A stretch of DNA of 64,000 bases from Streptomyces sp. NBC_01304 (GCF_035975855.1 NZ_CP109055.1:3038001-3102000); one strand, 5' to 3'; numbered from the stretch's first letter, positions 50,266 through 59,081 are shown. Program-made: numbers and translations. Notes: generated by a model from the sequence alone, not told the origin.

Positions 50266-50294
50266 CTGGGCGGCTGTGGTGCGCCTTCGGCAGA

Positions 50295-50312
50295 TATCTC
50301 GATGTCGAGATA
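50295..50312. promoter_or_regulatory. 18-bp near-perfect palindrome upstream of acnA
   Basis: TATCTCGA-TG-TCGAGATA, about 130 bp before the acnA start and 73 bp past the end of the ECF41 gene. It looks like a repressor operator; the regulator is not known. Confidence 0.5.
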
Positions 50313-50352
50313 ACTCTAGTACATGGCGGGGGCTTGGTCATGCCCTGCCCTG

Positions 50353-50394
50353 TTGCGCTGGTCACGCGTCCGGCTTTTGCGCTGGTCACGCGTC
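50353..50394 (-). repeat. Duplicated 3' end of the ECF41 sigma gene including its stop
   Basis: TTGCGCTGGTCACGCGTC occurs at 50353-50370 and again at 50377-50394, 24 bp apart. The second copy holds the real stop (TCA at 50386-50388); the first holds an in-frame second stop at 50362-50364. Confidence 0.85.
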
Positions 50395-51270
50395 GAGTAC
50401 CCCGAGGTCGAGCCGCCGAAGACGTTCGGGGTCGCCGATCACCTCGTACTCGGCGATCCGCCCGTCCTCGATACGGAAGGTGAGCACGAGACTCAGCCGC
50501 CCGTACGGCGCCACCACTGCGCCCACCACCCCGTCGACCAGGACCGGCTCGGCGAACGCGGCCCGCCGCCCGAAGGCAGACACCCCGCGCAGCACCAGAT
50601 CCAGGCCGCGCGCGACCGGCGCCGCACCGGCCGGCAGCGCGGCGGCGTCCGCGCGGCGCACGACACCGGGCGCGAGGACCGTGACCAGGGCCTCGAAGTC
50701 ACCCTTGCGGGAGGCGGCGAGGAAGGCCTCGACCACCTGCCGCTGCACCGCGAGCTCGGCGGCCGGCACCTCGGACCTGCCCCGCACTTTCTGACGTGCG
50801 CGGCTCGCGAGCTTCTTCGTGGTGACCGTCGAGCGGTCGACGATCGGGGCGATCTGGTCGAAGGGCACCGCGAACAGGTCGTGCAGGACGAAGGCGACCC
50901 GCTCGGCCGGACCCAGCGTGTCCAGGACGACGAGCAGGGCGCGGCCGACCGAGTCGACGAGGACGGTCTCCTGCTCGGGGTCGGGGCCGTCCTCCGCGCG
51001 GTCGGGCAGCAGCTCCCCGGCGGGGTCCTCGCGGCGGGACGTACGCGAGCGGAGCAGGTCGAGACAGATGCGGGAGACGACGGTGCGCAGCCAGGCGGCG
51101 AGGTTCTCGACCTCGCCGGCGTCGGCCCGGCCGAGCCGGAGCCAGGCCTCCTGCACGGCGTCGTCCGCCTCCGTACGCGAGCCGAGCATCCGGTGGGCGA
51201 CACGCCACAGATGGCCGCGCTCGGCCTCGAAGCGCCCCGCCAACTCGTCCTGCGCGCCCCGCTGTTGCAT
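50386..51270 (-). CDS. ECF41-type RNA polymerase sigma factor (SigJ-like)
   Basis: 294 residues. Sigma region 2 (HLWRVAHRMLGSRTEADDAVQEAWLRL) and region 4 (DQIAPIVDRSTVTTKKLASRARQKV) are followed by a C-terminal SnoaL-like domain (about 170-290), the mark of ECF41, which controls its own activity in place of an anti-sigma factor. The usual NPDKL motif reads GDPERL here. ECF41 genes often lie by carboxymuconolactone decarboxylase or oxidoreductase genes; none is adjacent. It is divergent from the yqeB-like gene. The 3' end is duplicated with its stop. Confidence 0.85.
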   Translation of the reverse strand: MQQRGAQDELAGRFEAERGHLWRVAHRMLGSRTEADDAVQEAWLRLGRADAGEVENLAAWLRTVVSRICLDLLRSRTSRREDPAGELLPDRAEDGPDPEQETVLVDSVGRALLVVLDTLGPAERVAFVLHDLFAVPFDQIAPIVDRSTVTTKKLASRARQKVRGRSEVPAAELAVQRQVVEAFLAASRKGDFEALVTVLAPGVVRRADAAALPAGAAPVARGLDLVLRGVSAFGRRAAFAEPVLVDGVVGAVVAPYGRLSLVLTFRIEDGRIAEYEVIGDPERLRRLDLGVLDA

Positions 51271-51447
51271 CAGTCGCCCTTCCCGCGCCCCGCCTCCGGT
51301 GGGCAGCAGCCAATCAGACCGAGCCGGCCCGGCGGTGCGAGGCCCCTACTTTCGGACGGGAACGGCACCGTCGACCGCGACTTTGGTCGATGTCTCCGAG
51401 CCCGTCGGCCGATCCGGACCGGTACCCGGCCTTCCTAGGCTCGCGGC

Positions 51448-52143
51448 ATGACGGCAGACGCACACTCCGACAAGGTCACCGAGCTCACCCAACCCCGGTG
51501 GATCCCCCCGCTGTTCATGCTGCTCGGGGCCGGGGCGGGCTGGCTGCTCAAGCTGCTCGCGCAGTGGGTGGTGACGCTGCCGTGGGCACCCTTCCAGGGG
51601 CCGGCCGAGTTGCTGACCGAGGCACCCGAGCCCTGGCTGACGCTCGCCGCGATCGGGGTCGGCACGGCCGCCGGCCTGCTGTTCGGGCTGTACGCGCTGC
51701 ACGTGGAGCTGTCCCTGCGGGTGAGCGCCGATCGCGTGGTGCTCGGCCGGGGCGGGACGACCCGGGAGGTCGGGGCGGACGAGATCGCCCTGGTGTGCCG
51801 GGACGGCAAGGACCTGGTGCTGCTCGGCCACGAAGGCGAGGAGCTCGCCCGGGAGGACTCCGACCTCGCCGACCGGCGCTTCCGCGAGGCCTTCACCCGG
51901 CACGGGCACGCCTGGGCGGACCAGGACCCGCACCGGGACGCGTACCGGCGCTGGGTGCCCGGGACCCCCGGCCTGCCCGCCGGGGCGGACGCTCTGCTCA
52001 AGGCCCGCGCGAGGGTCCTGGACAAGGGGGACGCGGCCACCGAGGCGCGGGAGTTGCGCGCGGAACTGGTCCGGCTCGGCGTCTTCGTACGGGACGAGAA
52101 GAAGCGGCAGTTCTGGCGGACGTCCGCGCACCAGGCCTCTTGA
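51448..52143 (+). CDS. yqeB: YqeB-family membrane protein
   Basis: 231 residues. Two membrane helices (about 20-45 and 65-88) are followed by a soluble domain with SADRVVLGRGGTTREVGADEIALV, like a PH-type beta-sandwich, and a C-terminal segment ending in basic residues. The layout matches YqeB of Bacillus and many actinobacteria, whose role is unknown. A TAGGCT hexamer at 51436-51441 ends six nt before the ATG with no Shine-Dalgarno, so the transcript is probably leaderless. It is divergent from the ECF41 gene. Confidence 0.75.
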   Translation: MTADAHSDKVTELTQPRWIPPLFMLLGAGAGWLLKLLAQWVVTLPWAPFQGPAELLTEAPEPWLTLAAIGVGTAAGLLFGLYALHVELSLRVSADRVVLGRGGTTREVGADEIALVCRDGKDLVLLGHEGEELAREDSDLADRRFREAFTRHGHAWADQDPHRDAYRRWVPGTPGLPAGADALLKARARVLDKGDAATEARELRAELVRLGVFVRDEKKRQFWRTSAHQAS

Positions 52144-52410
52144 AGAGGTCGGGTTGGTCAACCGCGCCGGTGCCCCCACCGAACTGCCTGCAGAACAGCA
52201 GCACACCACCGGCGGTCAGCCGCTGAACCGCCCGGAAGGGGACGTGGGGACGTGCCCGTGCGGACATACGTGGCATCAGGTAGGGCACGCCCCACGCCAG
52301 AGGACGCTGAGCAAAGTCGGCACGCGCGCGGCCCCGCGGCCCCTGACCACGAACAAACGCAGCGCAAAGCCCAGCCGAAGAAGCGGCACACCAGACAGAT
52401 CGGCCAACTC

Positions 52411-52457
52411 GGCCCGTCCGGCGTTTGAGGACCGGGGGCCCGGGGGCAGCGCCCCCG
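52411..52457. repeat. Streptomyces intergenic repeat element with hairpin
   Basis: The head GGCCCGTCCGG then GCGTTTGAGGAC is followed by the stem CGGGGGC (52441-52447)/GCCCCCG (52451-52457). Confidence 0.6.
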
Positions 52458-52528
52458 CGACCTCAACCGAAGCCCCGCCCACCCCGGCCAGGGGCCCGTC
52501 ACCCTGACGCCACCCCCAACGAGGCGAC

Positions 52529-52549
52529 ATCTCATATCTGAGATAGCCT
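52529..52549 (+). promoter_or_regulatory. Palindrome and -10 of a leaderless promoter before the XRE-MurA gene
   Basis: ATCTCATATCTGAGAT (52529-52544; ATCTCA and TGAGAT flank TATC) abuts TAGCCT (52544-52549), which ends seven nt before the ATG. The XRE domain of the product could bind here and repress its own gene. Confidence 0.5.
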
Positions 52550-52556
52550 GCGACGC

Positions 52557-54083
52557 ATGGCAGACGATTACCTCGTACGCATCGGCAAGCTCATCCGTGA
52601 CGCCCGTCAGCACCGGGGCTGGACACAGTCGCAGCTTGCCGAGGCGCTCGGCACCTCCCAGAGCGCCGTGAACCGCATCGAACGCGGGAATCAAAACATC
52701 AGCCTTGAGATGATCGCTCGAATTGGTGAAGCTCTGGACAGCGAGATCGTGTCCCTGGGTTACTCCGGCCCGATGCATCTCCGCGTCGTCGGCGGCCGTC
52801 GCCTCTCCGGCTCGATCGACGTCAAGACGAGCAAGAACGCCTGCGTCGCGCTGCTCTGCGCCTCGCTGCTCAACAAGGGCCGTACGGTCCTGCGCCGGGT
52901 GGCCCGGATCGAGGAGGTGTACCGCCTTCTGGAGGTACTGAACTCCATCGGCGTGCGCACCCGCTGGATCAACGACGGGGTCGACCTGGAGATCGTCCCG
53001 CCGGCCAAGCTCGAAATGGACGCGATGGACGCGGACGCGGCCCGCCGCACCCGCTCGATCATCATGTTCCTCGGTCCGCTGCTGCACCGCCTGGACCGCT
53101 TCAAGCTGCCGTACGCGGGCGGTTGCGACCTCGGTACGCGGACGATCGAGCCGCACATGATCGCCCTGCGCCGCTTCGGCCTGGACATCACGGCCACCGA
53201 GGGCATCTACCACGCCGAGGTCGAGCGGATGGCCCCGGACCGCCCGATCGTGCTGACCGAGCGCGGCGACACGGTCACCGAGAACGCGCTGCTCGCGGCC
53301 GCCCGGCACGACGGCGTCACGGTCATCCGCAACGCCTCGTCCAACTACATGGTCCAGGACCTGTGCTTCTTCCTGGAGGCCCTGGGCGTACGCGTGGACG
53401 GCATCGGCTCGACCACGCTGACCGTGCACGGCGTGCCCAACATCGACGTGGACGTCGACTACTCCCCCTCCGAGGACCCGGTAGAGGCGATGAGCCTGCT
53501 GGCCGCCGCCGTGGTCACCGAGTCGGAGCTGACGATCCGTCGGGTGCCGATCGAGTTCATGGAGATCGAGCTCGCGGTCCTGGAGGAGATGGGCCTCGAC
53601 CACGACCGTTCGGCGGAGTACGCGGCGGACAACGGCCGCACCCGCCTTGTGGACCTGACGGTCCGGCCCTCCAAGCTGGAGGCGCCCATCGACAAGATCC
53701 ACCCGATGCCGTTCCCGGGCCTCAACATCGACAACGTGCCGTTCTTCGCGGCGATCGCGGCGGTGGCCCAGGGCAAGACCCTGATCCACGACTGGGTCTA
53801 CGACAACCGCGCGATCTACCTCACGGACCTCAACCGCCTGGGCGGGCGTCTCCAACTCCTGGACCCGCACCGGGTGTTGGTCGAGGGCCCGACGCGTTGG
53901 CGCGCGGCCGAGATGATGTGCCCGCCGGCCCTGCGGCCTGCGGTGGTGGTGCTGCTCGCGATGATGGCGGCGGACGGTACGTCGGTGCTCCGCAATGTGT
54001 ACGTGATCAATCGGGGCTATGAGGATCTGGCGGAGCGGCTCAACTCCGTTGGGGCGCAGATCGAGACGTTCCGGGACATCTAG
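52557..54083 (+). CDS. XRE helix-turn-helix fused to a MurA-like enolpyruvyl transferase
   Basis: 508 residues. An XRE domain (about 10-62, WTQSQLAEALGTSQSAVNRIERG) precedes a full EPT/MurA fold from about 73. MurA landmarks survive: K93-N94 (as in KN of the UDP site), FLGPLLHRLDRF, the loop Cys C190 in AGGCDLGTR with Arg195, D392 in DNVPFFAAIA, and ALRPAVVVLL near 460. The motif around the Cys is divergent (DLGTRTIEPH, not TIGARPVDLH). By gene order it matches SCO5998, annotated MurA-like. It may bind DNA and UDP-GlcNAc-type ligands and serve as a wall-precursor sensor; catalytic activity is uncertain. Confidence 0.85.
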   Translation: MADDYLVRIGKLIRDARQHRGWTQSQLAEALGTSQSAVNRIERGNQNISLEMIARIGEALDSEIVSLGYSGPMHLRVVGGRRLSGSIDVKTSKNACVALLCASLLNKGRTVLRRVARIEEVYRLLEVLNSIGVRTRWINDGVDLEIVPPAKLEMDAMDADAARRTRSIIMFLGPLLHRLDRFKLPYAGGCDLGTRTIEPHMIALRRFGLDITATEGIYHAEVERMAPDRPIVLTERGDTVTENALLAAARHDGVTVIRNASSNYMVQDLCFFLEALGVRVDGIGSTTLTVHGVPNIDVDVDYSPSEDPVEAMSLLAAAVVTESELTIRRVPIEFMEIELAVLEEMGLDHDRSAEYAADNGRTRLVDLTVRPSKLEAPIDKIHPMPFPGLNIDNVPFFAAIAAVAQGKTLIHDWVYDNRAIYLTDLNRLGGRLQLLDPHRVLVEGPTRWRAAEMMCPPALRPAVVVLLAMMAADGTSVLRNVYVINRGYEDLAERLNSVGAQIETFRDI

Positions 54084-54105
54084 GCTCGATTCGGCGACGT
54101 TTCCC

Positions 54106-54144
54106 AGGGGCCCCGGGCCGGTGCGAACCGGTTCGTGGGCCCCT
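54106..54144 (+). terminator. Terminator after the XRE-MurA gene
   Basis: AGGGGCCC (54106-54113) and GGGCCCCT (54137-54144) pair, and GAACCGGTTC forms an inner palindrome. It is 23 nt past the stop. Confidence 0.6.
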
Positions 54145-54291
54145 TCGCCATGTCCCTGATGGGCAGCGGCCTCGTCGTGGGCCGTCGAGTCGGAGTCGGC
54201 TCCCGGTGTGGCCGCCAGTGACAAAGTGATGCGGTCATCGCGTCTTGAGGGGTGAGCAGGCCACACCGGCCGGCCTACGGGGAGGACACCG

Positions 54292-54804
54292 GTGAGAGGA
54301 AGCGATCAACAGCTCCAGGAATTCCAGGACTTCGCCACGACGCACGGGCCACGGCTGTTCCGTACGGGCCTGCTGCTGACCGGTGGCGACTGGCATCGGG
54401 CCGAGGACTTGGTGCAGACCGCGTTCAGCAAGGCCTTCGTGGCCTGGGGGCGAGTGCGGCGCACGGACAGTCCGGACGCCTATGTCCGCACCGTTCTGGT
54501 GCGGGCCCACCTCTCGGAGCGCCGACTGCGGCGCAGCGGGGAGCGGCCCGTCGCCGAGGTGCCGGAGGGTGCGTACGGCGAGGGCGATCCCACGCTGCGG
54601 GTCGCGCTGCTCGGTGCGCTGGCCCAACTGCCGCGCAAGGACCGGGCGGTGCTCGTCCTGCGCTACTGGGAGGACCGCAGCGTGGAGCAGACGGCGGCCG
54701 AACTCGGGCTGCGTACCGGGACGGTGCGCAATCGCAGCAGCTCGGCGCTGGCGAAGCTGCGGGTCCTGCTCGGCAGCGAGCGCGATGCGCTCACCACTAC
54801 GTGA
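54292..54804 (+). CDS. SigE-family ECF RNA polymerase sigma factor
   Basis: 170 residues. Sigma region 2 (HGPRLFRTGLLLTGGDWHRAEDLVQTAFSKAF) and region 4 (KDRAVLVLRYWEDRSVEQTAAELGLRTGTVRNRSSSALAKLR) are complete, of the SigE family common in Streptomyces, not the cell-envelope SigE itself. GTG 54292 is preceded by GGGGAGG at six nt. It is 16 nt before a membrane protein that is probably its regulator. Confidence 0.85.
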   Translation: MRGSDQQLQEFQDFATTHGPRLFRTGLLLTGGDWHRAEDLVQTAFSKAFVAWGRVRRTDSPDAYVRTVLVRAHLSERRLRRSGERPVAEVPEGAYGEGDPTLRVALLGALAQLPRKDRAVLVLRYWEDRSVEQTAAELGLRTGTVRNRSSSALAKLRVLLGSERDALTTT

Positions 54805-54820
54805 GACGAGGGGGGACGAC

Positions 54821-55711
54821 ATGGGCAAGGACGGGGACACGCACATGGACCTGAAGGTGGACGAGCAGGAGCTGACCCGGGCGATGGGAGTCGCCGTCGG
54901 CGGGGTGGAGGCACCTACCCGGGACCTGGTGGCGGGGGCCACCCGGCGCGGGCGGGGGTTGCGCACCCGGCGCCGGGCCGCGGTCCTTGCCGGGGCCTGC
55001 GCGCTGATCGCGGTGGGGGTCGGCGTGCCCCAGTGGGGGGAGGGATCGAGCCCTTCCGCCTCGCCGGGGGTCGTCTCTCCCGGGACGAACGGCTCGGGGC
55101 CCGGCAAGGTGACCATTCCCGACTTCTCGAAGCTGCCGAAGGGCCCACCGCCCCCGCCTCCCGGAGAGGTGCAGCGGACGGGACGGGCCACGGCGGCCCT
55201 GCTGAAGGAACTGCTGCCGAGGGGCAAGGTGTCCGGGGCCTATGCGGGCCAGGACGCCACGGCCGAGGACCTCTATCTGCTCTTCGCCAGGCTGTCCATC
55301 GGCGCCCCGCCGATGGAGCAGGAGGCCCAGATCAACGTGCAGTCGGCGTTCGGCCCCGGGTCCACGCACGAGCAGCTGGTGGACTTCTACTCGTGCAAGT
55401 CCCGGGTCGAACCGGGCGAGTTCTGCAGGGCGACCAATCTCGACGACGGTTCGGTGCTCCTGCTGTTCGAGCGGCGGAACGGGGAGCTGATCGAACGGAA
55501 CGCCGACCTGCTGCGCATCGACGGGACCCGGCTGACGGCGGGGGCGGCCAACGGCGCGGACGTGGAGGACGGGCCGGTGGTGGGGACCAAGCCCCCGCTG
55601 ACCCTCAAACAGCTGAAGTCCATCGTCACCAGCGACAAGTGGACCCTGTACGTGGACCCCGAGGTCAACGAGCGGGCCAAGCAGCTGGAGCCGTACGAGC
55701 CATACAACTAG
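54821..55711 (+). CDS. Membrane protein of the sigma-factor operon, possible anti-sigma partner
   Basis: 296 residues. A cytoplasmic region with RRGRGLRTRRR (about 42-52) is followed by one membrane helix (about 53-70) and an extracellular part of 220 residues with no known domain. A Pro-rich stretch (KGPPPPPPGEVQ) lies near 107-118. The layout of SigE-family operons, sigma gene then a one-pass membrane protein, fits an anti-sigma-like regulator, but there is no zinc-anti-sigma motif. Start ATG 54821 has GAGGGGGG upstream. Confidence 0.6.
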   Translation: MGKDGDTHMDLKVDEQELTRAMGVAVGGVEAPTRDLVAGATRRGRGLRTRRRAAVLAGACALIAVGVGVPQWGEGSSPSASPGVVSPGTNGSGPGKVTIPDFSKLPKGPPPPPPGEVQRTGRATAALLKELLPRGKVSGAYAGQDATAEDLYLLFARLSIGAPPMEQEAQINVQSAFGPGSTHEQLVDFYSCKSRVEPGEFCRATNLDDGSVLLLFERRNGELIERNADLLRIDGTRLTAGAANGADVEDGPVVGTKPPLTLKQLKSIVTSDKWTLYVDPEVNERAKQLEPYEPYN

Positions 55712-55754
55712 GACGAGTTCCGGCAGGGCGAGCGAGTTTGAGCAGGACGAGTTC

Positions 55755-55792
55755 CAGGTCGGGTCGGCGACCGCCTCGCCGGACCCGACCTG
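55755..55792. terminator. Bidirectional terminator between convergent genes
   Basis: CAGGTCGGGTC (55755-55765) pairs with GACCCGACCTG (55782-55792), and GGCGA/TCGCC extends the stem inside. It lies 43 nt past the membrane-protein stop and 8 nt before the RidA stop. Confidence 0.7.
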
Positions 55793-55800
55793 ATCGGCCC

Positions 55801-56199
55801 TCAGTCGAGCACCGCGACGCCGTCCAGCTCCACCAGGCACTGCTCGTCCCAGAGCCGGACCGCGCCGATCACCGCCATCGCGGGGTAGTCGCGACCCGCC
55901 AACCGCCGCCAGATCGCCCCGATTTCGCGAGCGTGCGCGCGGTAGTCGGCGACGTCGGTGGCGTACACCGTGACGCGGGCGAGGTCCTTCGGGGTGCCGC
56001 CCGCAGCGCGCAAGGCGGCCAGCAGGTTGGTGAGGGCCAGCTCGAACTGGTCCGGCAGCTCGCCCCCGACGGGCTTTCCGTCGGGGGCGAGCGCCGTTTG
56101 CCCGGCGAGGAAGACGAGCCGCGATCCGGTCGCGGCGACGGCGTGCGAGAAGCCGGTCGGCGGCGAGAGCTCGGCAGGATTGACGCGTTCCAGGCTCAT
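55801..56199 (-). CDS. RidA-family protein, putative reactive enamine/imine deaminase
   Basis: 132 residues, typical length. The conserved pattern FLAGQTALAPDGKPVGG, ALTNLLAALRAAGGTPKDLARVTVYATD and VELDGVAVLD is present. RidA proteins hydrolyse enamines and imines formed by PLP enzymes; in amino-aromatic degradation some members remove the amino group from ring-cleavage or dearomatised products. Its start overlaps the stop of the acyl-CoA dehydrogenase gene by 4 nt (ATGA), placing it in the aromatic CoA gene set. The family's key Arg is at the RLWDEQC to VELD border, not clearly standard, so its exact activity is open. Confidence 0.8.
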   Translation of the reverse strand: MSLERVNPAELSPPTGFSHAVAATGSRLVFLAGQTALAPDGKPVGGELPDQFELALTNLLAALRAAGGTPKDLARVTVYATDVADYRAHAREIGAIWRRLAGRDYPAMAVIGAVRLWDEQCLVELDGVAVLD

Positions 56200-57338
56200 T
56201 CGCGGGAGGCCCCCTTCGAGTCGAGCTCCTTGTAGAGCTCCTTGGCGATGATCGCGCGCTGCACTTCGGTCGCGCCCTCATAGATGCGCGGCGCCCGCAC
56301 CTCCCGGTAGAGGTGCTCGAGCAGATGCCCGCGCCTGAGCGCCCGCGCCCCGTGCAGCTGGACCGCCGCGTCGACCACCTGCTGAGCGGTCTCGGTCGCC
56401 AGGAGCTTCGCCATGGCAACACGCCGAGGCACGTCGGGCTCGCCCCGGTCGTACGCGGCCGCAGCGGCGTACACCAGGAGCCGGGCCGCCTCCGTGCGCG
56501 TGGCGAGGTCGGCCAGCTCGTGCGCGACCGTCTGCAGATCCCGCAACAGGCCGCCGAACGCCCGGCGTTCACTGGTGTGCTCGAGCGCCGCGTCCAGGGC
56601 GGCCTGTGCCATGCCGACCGCGAACGCGCCCACGCTGGGCCGGAAGAGATTGAGCGTGCCCATCGCGACCCGGAAGCCGCGGTCCTCCTCGCCGAGGACG
56701 TCGGCGGAGGTGACCGGCACCCCGTCGAAGTCGAGCGCGCCGATGGGGTGCGGCGAGAGCATCTCCAGGGCGGTCCCGGTAAGGCCCTCGCGGTCGGCCG
56801 GCACCAGGAAGGCCGTGACCCCGCGGGCTCCCGTGTCCGGCGACGTACGGGCGAAGACCGTGTAGAAGTCGGCCTCGGGGGCGTTGGAGATCCAGCACTT
56901 CTCGCCGGTCAGGCGCCAGCCGTCGGAGCCGTCCGGCTCGGCGCGGAGTTCGAGGGCCGCCGCGTCCGAGCCCGCGCCGGGCTCGCTCAGCGCGAAGGCG
57001 GCCACCGCCTGCCCGGACACGACAGCAGGCAGCCAGCGCGCGCGCTGCTCGGCGGTGCCGTGCGCATGCACCGGATGGGCGCCGAGGCCCTGCAGGGCGA
57101 GGGCCGTCTCGGCCTCCGTACAGGCGTAGGCGAGGGATTCCCGCATCAGGCACAGTTCGAGCGAGCCGGAAGTGAAAAGCCTTGACAGCAGGCCGAGTTC
57201 ACCGAGTTCGGCCACCAAGGGCCGGTTGACACGGCCCTGTTCGCCCTGGTCGGCGAGGGGCCGCAGGCGTTCGGCGGCCACGGTGCGCAGTTCCTCGCAC
57301 CATGCCTGTTCCTTCGGCTCCAGCGCGAATGCGGACAT
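56196..57338 (-). CDS. Acyl-CoA dehydrogenase
   Basis: 380 residues. FAD and substrate motifs are clear: FALSEPGAGSDAAALELRAE, KCWISNAPEADFYTVFART, GTLNLFRPSVGAFAVGMAQAALDAALEH and the C-terminal LHGARALRRGHLLEHLYREVRAPRIYEGATEVQR, where the Arg/Glu region meets the CoA thioester. It should oxidise an acyl-CoA with an electron-transfer flavoprotein as acceptor. The start ATG 57338 faces the CoA-ligase gene across 105 nt. The gene pair with RidA suggests a role in an aminoaromatic CoA pathway. Confidence 0.85.
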   Translation of the reverse strand: MSAFALEPKEQAWCEELRTVAAERLRPLADQGEQGRVNRPLVAELGELGLLSRLFTSGSLELCLMRESLAYACTEAETALALQGLGAHPVHAHGTAEQRARWLPAVVSGQAVAAFALSEPGAGSDAAALELRAEPDGSDGWRLTGEKCWISNAPEADFYTVFARTSPDTGARGVTAFLVPADREGLTGTALEMLSPHPIGALDFDGVPVTSADVLGEEDRGFRVAMGTLNLFRPSVGAFAVGMAQAALDAALEHTSERRAFGGLLRDLQTVAHELADLATRTEAARLLVYAAAAAYDRGEPDVPRRVAMAKLLATETAQQVVDAAVQLHGARALRRGHLLEHLYREVRAPRIYEGATEVQRAIIAKELYKELDSKGASRE

Positions 57339-57364
57339 GGGCGCCCCCTCTTTATCGCGTCCCG

Positions 57365-57392
57365 TTGACTGTCGTCACTATCACGATACGCT
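57365..57392 (+). promoter_or_regulatory. Promoter of the CoA-ligase gene
   Basis: TTGACT (57365-57370) and TACGCT (57387-57392) are spaced 16 nt. TATCACGATA (57379-57388) overlaps it and may be a PaaX-type operator in the divergent region. Confidence 0.5.
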
Positions 57393-57443
57393 CGTTGGGC
57401 TACGACGCCACGCCTCCCCACCACCCGCTAGGGGGCGCACCGA

Positions 57444-59081
57444 ATGGAGCTCACCCACTCCGCGCACGCCGACACCTTCGCGCGGGATCATCTGCCGCCC
57501 GCCGAACAATGGCCCCGGCTCGTCTTCGAGCTGCCGGAGCTGCAGTACCCGGAGCGGCTCAACTGCGCCGCCGAACTGCTCGATCGCACGGTGGAACGCC
57601 TCGGCCCGGACCGGCCCGTCTTCCGCCCGCCCTCCGGCGAGGTGTGGACGTACGGGCGGCTCCAGGAGCAGGTCGACCGGATCGCGCACTCCCTCGTCGC
57701 CGACCTGGGCGTGATCCCCGGCAATCGCGTGCTGCTGCGCGGGCCGACCACGCCCCAGCTCGCCGCCTGCTGGCTGGCCGTCCTGAAGGCGGGGGCCGTC
57801 GCAGTCACCGTGCTGGCCCAGCAGCGCAGCCAGGAGCTCGCCACGATGTGCGAGATCGCACAGGTCAGCCATGCGCTGTGCGACTTCCGCAACATGGACG
57901 ACCTGGTGCGGGCCCGGGTGCCGGGGCTGCTGATCGCGCCGTTCGGCGGGGGCGGCCCCGACGATCTGCTGGTGCGGGCCGGGCGGCGGTCCGGGTCCGA
58001 GGCGTTCGTCCCGGTCGACACCGCGGCCGACGACGTGGCCCTGATCGCCTTCACCAGCGGCACGACCGGGCGGCCCAAGGGGTGCATGCACTTCCACCGC
58101 GACGTCCTCGCGATCGCCGACACCTTCTCGCGGCAGATCCTCAAGCCCGAGCCGGACGACGTGTTCGCGGGCAGTCCACCGCTGGGCTTCACCTTCGGGC
58201 TCGGCGGGCTCGTGGTGTTCCCGATGCGGGCGGGCGCGAGCTCCGTGCTGCTCGAACAGGCCGGGCCCAAGGTGATGTTGCCCGCGATCGCGGAGCACAA
58301 GATCTCCGTCGTCTTCACGGCGCCGACCGCCTACCGGGCCATGCTGGACGAGCTCAAGGACCCGAAGAGCCCGTCCGCGTACGACATTTCCTCGCTGCGG
58401 CGCTGTGTCTCCGCGGGCGAGAACCTCCCGGCCGCGACCTGGCAGGCCTGGTACGAGCGGACCGGGCATCGCATCATCAACGGCATCGGCGCGACCGAGC
58501 TGCTGCACATCTTCATCTCCGCCGCCGACGACGCGATCAAGGCCGGCACGACCGGGATTCCGGTGCCCGGCTGGCAGGCGCGCGTGGTCGACGAGGCAGG
58601 CAAGCCGGTGCCGGACGGCGAGCCGGGGCTGCTCGCCGTGCGCGGGCCGGTGGGCTGCCGCTATCTCGCGGACGAGCGGCAGTCGGAGTACGTGCGGGAC
58701 GGCTGGAACATCACCGGGGACACGTACGTCCGTGGGCCCGACGGGTACTTCCGGTACGTCGCCCGCGCGGACGACATGATCATTTCGGCCGGGTACAACA
58801 TCGCGGGACCCCAGGTCGAGGAGGCGCTGCTGCGCCACCCCGATGTGCTTGAGGCCGCGGTGGTGGGGCAGCCGGACGAGTTGCGGGGGCAGATCGTCGC
58901 CGCGTACGTGGTGCTGCGCGAGGGGGCGGACGCGGACGAGGCGACGGCCGGGGCGCTGCGGGAGTTCGTGAAGGGCGAGCTGGTGCCGTACAAGTGCCCG
59001 CGCGTGATCGAGTTCCTGGACGCGCTGCCGCGTACGCCCACGGGGAAGCTGCAGCGGTTCCGGCTGCGGGTGCCGGGGTGA
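57444..59081 (+). CDS. Aryl-CoA ligase, 2-aminobenzoate/benzoate-CoA ligase type
   Basis: 545 residues of ANL fold. The AMP-binding motif FTSGTTGRPKG is at 203-213; other landmarks are GSPPLGFTFGLGGLVVFPM, INGIGATELLHIFIS, GPVGCRYLADER and the adenylation lysine in PTGKLQR near the C-terminus. The N-terminal region with ADTFARDHLPP matches the benzoate/2-aminobenzoate-CoA ligase branch. It should activate an aromatic acid to its CoA ester. It is followed by a PaaX-type regulator, and the dearomatising oxygenase homologue lies near the window end. Confidence 0.85.
   Translation: MELTHSAHADTFARDHLPPAEQWPRLVFELPELQYPERLNCAAELLDRTVERLGPDRPVFRPPSGEVWTYGRLQEQVDRIAHSLVADLGVIPGNRVLLRGPTTPQLAACWLAVLKAGAVAVTVLAQQRSQELATMCEIAQVSHALCDFRNMDDLVRARVPGLLIAPFGGGGPDDLLVRAGRRSGSEAFVPVDTAADDVALIAFTSGTTGRPKGCMHFHRDVLAIADTFSRQILKPEPDDVFAGSPPLGFTFGLGGLVVFPMRAGASSVLLEQAGPKVMLPAIAEHKISVVFTAPTAYRAMLDELKDPKSPSAYDISSLRRCVSAGENLPAATWQAWYERTGHRIINGIGATELLHIFISAADDAIKAGTTGIPVPGWQARVVDEAGKPVPDGEPGLLAVRGPVGCRYLADERQSEYVRDGWNITGDTYVRGPDGYFRYVARADDMIISAGYNIAGPQVEEALLRHPDVLEAAVVGQPDELRGQIVAAYVVLREGADADEATAGALREFVKGELVPYKCPRVIEFLDALPRTPTGKLQRFRLRVPG

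Larger units (their letters stand above)
52144..52556. other. 413-nt intergenic region with a Streptomyces intergenic repeat
   Basis: No gene is supported. GGCCCGTCCGG, GCGTTTGAGGAC and the hairpin CGGGGGC-AGC-GCCCCCG (52411-52457) form a repeat I know from many Streptomyces intergenic regions; the hairpin may also end the yqeB-type transcript. The last 30 nt carry the promoter and operator of the next gene. Confidence 0.6.
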
